From positions 8,727,001 to 8,791,000 of the forward strand of contig NC_083514.1 in assembly GCF_032362555.1 (NCBI RefSeq): 64,000 bases of DNA, written 5' to 3'. Below, piece by piece: positions 56,701-64,000 of the stretch (the stretch's first letter is position 1; each line of letters opens with the position of its first letter). This DNA comes from Amyelois transitella (Eukaryota; Arthropoda; Insecta; Lepidoptera; Pyralidae). The position numbers and the translations under genes were made by a program. The notes under the pieces were generated by a model that saw nothing but the letters and a program-made list of their open reading frames with translations, was not told where the DNA came from and searched no databases.

Positions 56701-59700
56701 TGGGCGTTGGTTTTCTCTTCTCACTTCTCTTCTCTTCTATCAGATCTTCCAGTTTAGCTTCACATCCCGGAGGCGGTTGTTCCCATCGCAGCTTGCCACT
56801 GGCGGCTTCCTTCAGAAGGATCCTGGCTGACCGTGATTGGTCAGGTTGACCCGCTGCCGTCATGAAGCCACGGTTGACTGGAACAATACATTAATATCAG
56901 GGTGGGGTGGACAGAGTCACAAGTTCATGAAAATAGTAAAATCATTTAGTTTTGAATAGCTGAACGTGGCCATTCAGTCTTTTCAAGACTGTTGGCTCTG
57001 TCTACCCCGCAAGGGATATAGACGTGACCATATGTATGTATGTATGTATTTAGTTTTGATGGGCTTGTAGATGGTAAAAAAAGGGTGAGGGAAAACAATA
57101 ATTATGTGTACACAATTAGACTTCTTCTTAAATTTAAGAGCTAACTCTTGTCAGTGGGGTTAAGTGAAGCTTCCTCCATTTATTTCTTTTTTCTGTAATT
57201 TTTTTTTTAATTTGTTTGTATATTGTTACGTTTACTCTTTGCTTTATTTAATTAAAATTAGACCACACACGACAATCAGACAACCATGTCATAATGTAAC
57301 AAAGGTTGCGGAGGATTTGATATATGTATCACGACTTTATAATGCTACATATACTAATCTTTCAAGGCTCGGAAAGATTCGAAGACCTCATTCTACCTGA
57401 GGGCTAGCAACCCGTCACTACTTGAATCTCAATTCTATCATTAAGCCAAACAGCTGAACGTGGCCCATCAGTCTTTTCAAGACTGTTGGCTCTGTCTACC
57501 CCGTAAGGGATAAAGACGTGATCATATGTATGTATGTGTCAATACGTACACGCATGCGCAGTAAGGATCTGCTTGTAGCTCGCCTGTGAGTCTTCGTTGT
57601 CTGGCAGAAGCAGTCCGTATTTGCATTCAAAAGTGTGTTTGCTCACTAATTGGCAAAGGCGGGCCATGGCGGCGTCGTGTGAACGCATCTGTAAATAGAA
57701 ATTATAAGTAAGCATATAAAATTACTAGCGACCCGCCCCGGCTTCGCACGGGTGCAAAATTCGAAAAAAAAATTATACATAAAAACCTTCCTCTTGAATC
57801 ACTCTACCTGTTACAAAAAACCGCATCAAAATCCGTTGCGTAATTTTAAAGATTTAAGCATACAGACAAACAGACTAAAATAGCGACTTTGTTTTATACT
57901 ATGTAGTGAAGAGGACAATAACTAGATGAGTAATAATGATCTTTTATATTGCCGTGTGGTTACCGGCACCAATACAGAAAAAGAATAGGACCACTCCATC
58001 TCTTTCCCATGGATGTCGTAAAAGGCGACTAAGGGATAGGCTTACAAACTTGGGATTCTTTTTTTAGGCGATCGGCTAGCAACCTGTAACTATTTGAATC
58101 TCAATTCTATCATTAAACCAAATAGCTGAACGTGGACATTCAGCCTTTTCAAGACTGTTGGCTCTGTCTACCCCGCAAGGGATATAGACGTGACCATATG
58201 TATGTATGAGGATTCCCCTGCAAAGGTTGGGGATGTGAGACGGTGGTCGCTTTGTATAAAAATCTGACTCGCCTAATCCAAGATCTGGGGTGACGGGAGT
58301 ATGTTGGCAACACTCGACTTAAACTCTAAAGTTTGTTAGCATAGACTTCAAATAGATTTTTCTAAAGTGAGGTCCGATGGAAATGCTACAGTGTTGTTTA
58401 TTCCAACACTTCTTCTAGACTTTCACTTTGGATTTAATTATATAACATATAGTTATTTTTACGGCTTTAAAGTTTGTAGTCTATTTTGAAACTAAACCTA
58501 TTTCTATTTCAATTTCAAACTGGTCAACGGCGTTAGCTAGCAATACTTGACCGGGACAGTAAAATCTACATACATACATACATATAGTAATGTCTATATC
58601 TCTTGCAGGGTAGACAGAGCCAACAGTCTGGAAAAGACTGAATGGCCATGTTTAGCTATTTGGCTTAATGATAGAATTGAGATTCAAATAGTGACAGGTT
58701 GCTAGCCTATCGCCTAAAAAAGAATCCCAAGTTTGTGAGCCTATCGCTTAGTCGACTTTTACGACATCCATGGGAAAGAAATGGAGTGGTTCTATTCTTT
58801 TTTGTATTGGTGCCGGGAACCACACGGCAACAGTAAAATCTAATTTTAATTTATCATGTAACAATAGTGATCGTAAGCATAGACATCGAACCTGGTCTAT
58901 AGACAAGACGGCAGTCAACATTAGGTCAGGGGCGACAGCGTAAGCTGGCAACACCAGACCGGGGCAGTCCAACAATTCTAATTGCTCGTCCAACACTAGA
59001 GATTGGATGTGGCGGGTGTGACCTGGCATTGCGCTGACGCTGACCTGAAAGAATGCACAATTTTTTTTTTATTAACATAAAGTTATAGAGGTACAATCTG
59101 AAAGTCAATGTCATAATTAAATATCACAGAATAAAAAAAAATTACCTCAAATGACCTTGATTTCATTAAATATAATTTGGTTAATTAGAAAGAGGACTTT
59201 GTTATTCCCACAACACTATGTCGTGGTGCCTTTAGAAATAAAAATCATGGAAAATATAATTTTAGTATATAATTTTAGTATGTAAAAGCCACATATATAA
59301 ATACATATGGAATTTCTTATATAATCTAACAGTTTGACAAATATATTACTATTTTATATAACTATTTAATTTACTTCTTTGTTTCTCTTTCCCTCTCAGT
59401 GTATTTATCCATCTCTGGATGTCAACCAACTAGGATGTTAAAGTTATTCCAGTAAACTCACCTTCTTTGTTTGCATCAAAACATTAACAGTACTTGATTT
59501 CCCTACATTCGGATAACCTATCATCCCAACTGAGATCCTGGGAGGATTCTTCAAACTTTCCAATTTCTGAGCCTTCAAAACTTCTAACAATTTATTCCTG
59601 TCATATATTTCATGTGAATTTATAACATCATTTGTACTTCCAACTTCATTTTGTACAATTTCTTCACTATGCAAAGGTTCTATTGGCTTCCCAGATCGCA

Positions 59701-62700
59701 AGTTTTCAACAACCTTGTCTAATGCAATCTGTATCCTATCTAATTTGTCAGCAGTATTTGATACCGCCTGACCAATATCACCTAATTGCTTTTTAAACAA
59801 TTCTATATCATCTTCCATAGATTTTAAGGTCTCATTTTCTAAATCATCCTCATCTATATCGGAGACTGCAGATTCTGTGTCCGAATTCAATTCTTCTTTT
59901 GATTTTGAACTTGTTTCTGAAATTTTTCTTTCATTTGTCTGTTTTGCTGCCGAGAAAAATATGATTGGTATGTTCTGAAACAAGAGAAATAAAATAATGT
60001 TTTTTGTTTTTTATTTTTCTTTGAGTGGTTTCAGATGATATTCCAAAAACTTATATAATATTTTTTGGTTCAGTTTCAAGAATATTAACTGATTAGTGTG
60101 AAAAATAATATAATTTAAGTTATAAAGTATAAAATACCTGTTTATTAAAATATTCCGCCCAACATTTCCGAACATATTCGGTGGTCAAGTCAGCCTTATT
60201 CAACAATAAAATGAACTTGCATTTCTGTTCAATTGCATATTTTTCTAAATCTTCACATCTGCAAAATAAAAAAACAGTAGATAAATTGTTGGGGTAGGTA
60301 TTCTGGAAAGCTCAAAGTGTTGTTGGAGACATTACAAATGTCATTACAAATTTTATAATCTATTGCTTTGTAAACCTGTTATCTTCTATGATTGTTAGGC
60401 TAATACTTTCCATTCTTCCCTCATTCTGGCAGAGAAACAAAATCTGAACAAAAGTAAAATTTGATAAATATGTCCCTTGAGAAGTGACCACATAGATAAT
60501 CAATGGAATGAAATAAAGTTTCGCATGTACAAAGAGACAATCAAAACTCATAATAAACTGCGTTTAAAATAAGACAAATGGAAGCAGATACTAACCTGAA
60601 CAACAAAGGGTTCCTCGCGTCCAAAAGTATGAGAACAATATCGGATTTCTCCAAAGTCCGCCAAAGCTGCCGCCAGAACTCCAAGTTCCTCTCATAGGGT
60701 GTCAGGGCTGCTCCGAGTTTAGCTTGCAGCTCATTGAGGTGACGTCTCCATTCGAGGAATGATTCTCTTTCACGGTTCAACTGTTCTTCTGCTGTTATGC
60801 TTGGGTTCCATGCTGGTCTGTTATTTGATTTTAAGATGAAGAATATTTATATGAGAGACAGTAATATATTGCAGTTAAATAAAAAATAGAGGAAAGAGCT
60901 GGGGTGGGCCGATGACCAGGATATTGGAGAAACCTCACCAGACTTCAATAATAACAACTGAAAAAATTATCAATATAACCATATCCAATCAAATAAATAA
61001 TTTACTAAAGTACAAATATCCACCACATCTCCTCTCCTGCCCACATTTATTTGCATTCAGCCCAATACATTTGCATTCAGAGAGCAAGTCCATAATCTTC
61101 TTTTTGACCAGTAGATTTTCTTATAATCTACAAAATCATCTAACTTATGTAGTGCATGTATGTTTATTTTATTTGGAATATATAATAAAAGCCATACTCA
61201 TGTATGTTAACTTTTATATGTTAGCGTATTATTATTCATATATACATATATTATTGTATCATTTACAGTTACTACAGAATAGAATAGAATAGAATAGAAT
61301 AGATTTATTTTCAAAATTGGATACAAGGTACCACTTATTGACGTCACATAACTTAAATCTAATTATAACTACTACCGCTTCCAAAGCGCATGTGTAGAAG
61401 AAGCGGCGGAACAAACTACACTGCAGCATTTTCATAGGACGTCAATTTACAAATATAGATCTCTTAAATCTAAATCGTGGACGAATGCACATTGTCTACA
61501 TTAAAAAACATGTATGAATGTAGAACTGATTATGTCAATATGAATATTTCGTCAAATAAAATAAATATAAAATAAAATATGTACATACTGTACAAATTAT
61601 GTCAAGATCATGTCAAAAATACACAAGCATTTAAGAGGCCATTATGTCCAGCTCGGGCCACACATGTTTATCATTAATATAATCATCCGTGCTGTAATAG
61701 GCTTTCCTACAAAGCTCAACTTTAATATACTGTTTGAATTTTCTGTCATTCATTTCAAGAACACTTTTTGGTAATTTATTATAAAATCTTATACAATTAA
61801 TCAGAAATGATTTCCCTACCTTAGCCAGCCGATGTGCTGGGATCGACAACTTGTAATTGTTCCGCAGTGATCTACTAGTACATTCACCTACTTTTTTGAA
61901 AGAGTCTAAGTTTTTCCTAACATGCATGATGTTATCGAATATGTATTGGGAGGGCAAAGTTAAAATATTTAGCTTTTTGAAAAAATCTCTAAGGGAATCT
62001 CTTTGTTTAAGACCGTAGATATATCGAATTGCCCTTTTTTGTAAAATGAAAATAGTTTGTATGTCTGCTGCTGATCCCCAAAGCAGTAGACCATATGACA
62101 TTAAACTATGAAAATAACTAAAATATACTAGCTTAGCAGTTGCCACATCCGTCAAATGCCTAATACGACGAATAGCGTATGCTGCAGAACTAAGCCTTTT
62201 AGAAAGTTTTAAAATGTGAGCATGCCATTTCAAATTTGAATCTAATGTTATTCCTAAGAAAGTAGTACTATCAACAAAATCTAATCTTTTACTACTTATA
62301 CTAATATCCACATTTGCCTGCCGCACATTGGGAAGTGTAAACTTAATGCATTGGGTCTTATTTGCATTTAACAGTAAGTTGTTGATTGTAAACCAGTTAG
62401 AGATGGCGGCTAAAGTGCTATTCACATCATCACAGATTTCGCTACGGCGGTTCATTTTAAAAATTAGTGACGTATCATCTGCAAACAACACGATGCCAGT
62501 CTGTTTCTCAATCATGCAAGGCAGGTCGTTGATATATATCAGAAAGAGAAAAGGTCCCAAAATGGAACCTTGCGGTACCCCAATTTTTACCGTCGCTCCT
62601 TTCGATTTTGTATTATTTAAATCTACCGTCTGTAATCTATTACTAAGATATGATTTAATTAGTTCAACGGCAGCAGTATCGAACCCGTAATGAGCGAGCT

Positions 62701-63668
62701 TGAGCAGAAGAGTTCTATGATCTACGCAATCAAATGCTTTGGTCAGATCGCAAAACACTCCGATGGCATCCTGTGAGTCTTCCCATGCATTGAGAATATG
62801 AGTGACAAGAGCCACACCTGCATCTGTTGTACATTTCCCCTCAGTAAAGCCGTATTGCTGACTATGAAATAATTTATTAGACTTAAAGTAACGCTGCATT
62901 TGATTAAGCATGATTCTCTCGAACACCTTGCTCAAAATTGGTAAAATTGAGATTATTATTATACACCACCTGTACATCCATCTCAGATTAGACCAAAGGT
63001 TTGACTAGCAGAGAATGCCTTATGACATTAAGTCCACCTGTTGTACATTTTACGTGCATAAAGTTTTAACAATATTTAACATCAAATAAGAATACCATAG
63101 TAATGGATCATTAATATAGTCTTGTCACCTTCTAGGTACAGTCAGAGGTTCATCAAAATCTGGCTGTGAGGTAACCACTTGCACTTCACTTGGCACGGAC
63201 TTTACATATTTCAGATTTAGTTTTTCTGCTGTAAACTCCCTTTGAGCAAGTTCCGCTGTTGACAGGAACTCTTGAAGTGAGGACTCAGCTGTCACAGATT
63301 GTAGATTAAGCCGTCCCCAATCATAGCCATCATTAATCTCAGTAGTGTGTAGCTGTAAATTGAAGGGTTATTTCGTAATGTGGTGAAATCAAGGTAAAAT
63401 TAGATTTCTTTGGATAAAATTAAAAACATCAATTATTTTATCTTTTTATTACTTCAGTCTGGCTTAAAATAAAAATTTTCGAACATTGTGCCTTGTAAAT
63501 TATGAGCCCAAAGATTTGAGTGGAATTTTTTGAAAATAATTTACTAAAATTGACGGTAAACAGGTTACCTACCATTGTGTTGTCCTCAACATGCTTTTTG
63601 TGGCGATTTTTTGAAAATCTATCCTTGATCAGTGATCGGCCTAAGGATTCTTTATTTTTCTTTCCCAT
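53794..63668 (-). CDS. LSG1: Large subunit GTPase 1 homologue (LSG1), 10 coding exons, 625 aa
   Basis: Cytoplasmic GTPase that releases the export adaptor NMD3 from pre-60S ribosomes. Fly orthologue: Ns3. Minus-strand exons: 63573-63668, 63129-63352, 60596-60817, 60138-60258, 59462-59974, 58892-59044, 57550-57688, 56681-56877, 56026-56114, 53794-53917; all GT-AG and in frame (1878 nt). The G motifs come in circularly permuted order, typical of the YlqF/YawG family: G4 NKAD (201-204), G5 SA (229-230), G1 GYPNVGKSS (374-382), G2 PGHT (399-402), G3 DCPG (418-421). The N-terminus MGKKNKESLGRSLIK is basic and fits the family. Residues 240-350 form the acidic insert usual between G5 and G1. RGFMTAAGQPDQSRSAR and the basic C-terminus GKPWKLEKKH...LRRVYAHLDEH are diagnostic of LSG1. 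The last two exons are short and separated by repeat-filled introns, so they are easily missed. Human LSG1 is 658 aa. Confidence 0.95.
54120..54350 (+). repeat. Dispersed repeat family A copy in LSG1 intron 9
   Basis: ACCGTGTGGTTTTCAGCACT, TGGATGTCGTAAAAGGCTAC, CAAGGGATACAGACGCGATT, ending ATGTATGTATTTATT. Antisense to LSG1. Confidence 0.85.
56159..56396 (+). repeat. Dispersed repeat family A copy in LSG1 intron 8
   Basis: Begins GTGTGGTTTGATTCATGGCAC 45 bp upstream (on the gene's strand) of exon 9, and ends GTGATTATATGTATGTATG. It lacks part of the GAATCTCAATTCTATC segment. Confidence 0.85.
56508..56562 (+). repeat. 3'-end fragment of the Lep1-like Helitron
   Basis: ATGATGCCCAAAATAACTAT, TCCACGCGGAAGATGTCGCG and GCCACAGGTAGT match the last 50 bp of the Helitron at 45933-46600 with a few substitutions. 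The terminal CTAG is mutated to GTAG. Located in LSG1 intron 8. Confidence 0.8.
56955..57049 (+). repeat. Family A fragment (tail half) in LSG1 intron 7
   Basis: AATAGCTGAACGTGGCCATT, CAGTCTTTTCAAGACTGTTG, GGGATATAGACGTGACCATA, then (TATG)4. A 5'-truncated copy. Confidence 0.88.
57401..57537 (+). repeat. Family A fragment (tail half), second in LSG1 intron 7
   Basis: GGGCTAGCAACCCGTCACTA through CCCGTAAGGGATAAAGACGT to ATGTATGTATG. It ends 13 bp before the exon 7 boundary at 57550, very close to the splice donor on the gene's strand. Confidence 0.88.
57725..57909 (-). mobile_element. Helitron-like short element in LSG1 intron 6
   Basis: On the minus strand it starts TCACTACATAGTATAAAAC and ends with GAAGCCGGGGCGGGTCGCTAG followed by T. 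The CTAG|T end, a GC hairpin near it and a TC start resemble lepidopteran non-autonomous Helitrons. The base before TC is T, not the expected A, so the 5' end is uncertain. Confidence 0.55.
57951..58208 (+). repeat. Dispersed repeat family A, near-complete, in LSG1 intron 6
   Basis: From GCCGTGTGGTTACCGGCACC to GACCATATGTATGTATG. Very close to the copies at 8569 and 15633. A GAGGATTCCCCTGCAAAGG-type repeat piece abuts its 3' end. Confidence 0.92.
58568..58829 (-). repeat. Dispersed repeat family A, near-complete, in LSG1 intron 6
   Basis: Starts CATACATACATACATATAGT and ends GTGCCGGGAACCACACGGCA. It sits about 60 bp downstream (on the gene's strand) of the exon 6 donor, inverted relative to the copy at 57951, so intron 6 contains an inverted pair of about 260 bp. 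Confidence 0.92.
61278..62980 (-). mobile_element. 5'-truncated CR1/Jockey-like LINE in LSG1 intron 2
   Basis: A non-LTR retrotransposon in the same orientation as LSG1. The sequence starts within the RT domain (ILPILSKVFERIMLNQM). The RT frame then stays open to a stop at 61631: CDLTKAFDCVDH, GVPQGSILGPFLFLIYINDL, the catalytic FADD box (VLFADDTSLIF), then a long C-terminal region ending HVWPELDIMAS. The 3' UTR follows, with a CGCTTC/GAAGCG stem-loop and two GACGTC motifs. It ends AATAAATCTATTC plus further TATTC units, a pentanucleotide tail. The open frame suggests a recent insertion. 5' truncation removes the endonuclease and probably ORF1, so this copy cannot move on its own. Superfamily assignment beyond CR1/Jockey is uncertain. 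Confidence 0.88.
61631..62977 (-). CDS. Partial reverse transcriptase ORF of the LINE, 448 codons
   Basis: Encodes the palm and thumb parts of a non-LTR reverse transcriptase and its C-terminal domain. The first Met (MYRWCIII) belongs to flanking sequence; element sequence starts at about residue 9-10 (ISILPIL). Catalytic aspartates are visible in CDLTKAFD and FADD. No frameshift or stop over about 440 codons. It is not a host gene: it lies wholly inside LSG1 intron 2 and lacks its own promoter. Confidence 0.85.
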   Translation of the reverse strand: MYRWCIIIISILPILSKVFERIMLNQMQRYFKSNKLFHSQQYGFTEGKCTTDAGVALVTHILNAWEDSQDAIGVFCDLTKAFDCVDHRTLLLKLAHYGFDTAAVELIKSYLSNRLQTVDLNNTKSKGATVKIGVPQGSILGPFLFLIYINDLPCMIEKQTGIVLFADDTSLIFKMNRRSEICDDVNSTLAAISNWFTINNLLLNANKTQCIKFTLPNVRQANVDISISSKRLDFVDSTTFLGITLDSNLKWHAHILKLSKRLSSAAYAIRRIRHLTDVATAKLVYFSYFHSLMSYGLLLWGSAADIQTIFILQKRAIRYIYGLKQRDSLRDFFKKLNILTLPSQYIFDNIMHVRKNLDSFKKVGECTSRSLRNNYKLSIPAHRLAKVGKSFLINCIRFYNKLPKSVLEMNDRKFKQYIKVELCRKAYYSTDDYINDKHVWPELDIMAS

Positions 63669-64000
63669 CTTTTTAATATAAAATAGTAATCAATTATTGA
63701 AATGAAAATAAAATCAAAACAAACGTGGTCTCATTCGCTCACACTTTAAACTTTTATTTACACTTTTTCTCTCTATGTCAACAATGTCAAAGTCAATCTG
63801 TACAATTTTGGCCATTAGCGAGCAGAGCAAAGCAGAGCCGATATAAAGCCCTATGACAAATGACAGAAAAAAAGAACAATGACAGCTGTCATTAATGTGA
63901 ATTCCGTTTCAAGCAATTCGCGATTTGTTTAAATTAATCGTATTTTATTTTTTCACATGTTTATCAGTGACAAAATCTGTATTGATTTTATTATTATTAA
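63669..64000. other. LSG1 upstream region
   Basis: LSG1 leader and probable promoter on the minus strand. Two similar strings, AATGTCAAAGTC and AATGACAG, occur near 63785 and 63880. No second gene is supported before the window ends. Confidence 0.45.

Noticed and set aside
56624-56863. Two plus-strand ORFs and the minus-strand MTAAGQPDQ frame treated as separate genes
   Set aside because: The minus-strand frame is LSG1 exon 8. The plus-strand frames are its shadows.
62328-62690. 120-codon plus-strand ORF
   Set aside because: It is the antisense shadow of the LINE reverse transcriptase.

Overview
The window comes from a moth or butterfly (Lepidoptera). It holds four complete multi-exon genes with GT-AG introns. 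One is an opsin with the hallmarks of the lepidopteran blue-sensitive (BRh) class. The AT-rich spaces between exons are crowded with lepidopteran-style repeats: short interspersed elements ending in (TATG)n, a Helitron starting TCTATACTAATATT, and a CR1/Jockey-like LINE with a pentanucleotide tail. I cannot name the species.

Layout. 1-2.4 kb: AT-rich upstream DNA with one old repeat. 2.4-20.6 kb (+): the blue opsin with a recognisable photoreceptor-type promoter, 8 coding exons and a 383-residue product. 20.6-26.0 kb: intergenic, with a tRNA-derived SINE carrying a nested insertion. 26.0-27.7 kb (-): a small 3-exon gene for an MCRIP/FAM195-type protein (129 aa). 27.7-30.0 kb: space between the divergent MCRIP and THOC1 genes, containing a ~1 kb terminal-inverted-repeat element. 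30.05-35.4 kb (+): THOC1, the TREX/THO subunit with a C-terminal death domain (11 coding exons, 672 aa, one GC-AG intron). 35.4-53.8 kb: an ~18 kb stretch between two convergent genes with no gene I can support, but with a Helitron, a long near-perfect hairpin, a dead reverse-transcriptase fragment and a CTCF-like motif. 53.8-63.7 kb (-): LSG1, the cytoplasmic GTPase of 60S ribosome maturation (10 coding exons, 625 aa). It hosts a 5'-truncated LINE with a long open RT frame in intron 2 and a dense SINE cluster in introns 6-8.

The four genes do not form a pathway: they serve phototransduction, transcriptional co-repressor/RNP regulation, mRNA export and ribosome biogenesis. I found no evidence of a new multi-gene system. 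The best leads are cis-regulatory (an RCSI/TATA opsin promoter with a short uORF, and a CTCF-like site between convergent genes), splicing (the GC donor) and mobile-element structure (the 3' stem-loop shared by three LINE copies, nested insertions, foldback elements). Exon joins were worked out by hand: each was checked for reading frame, splice dinucleotides and family motifs.
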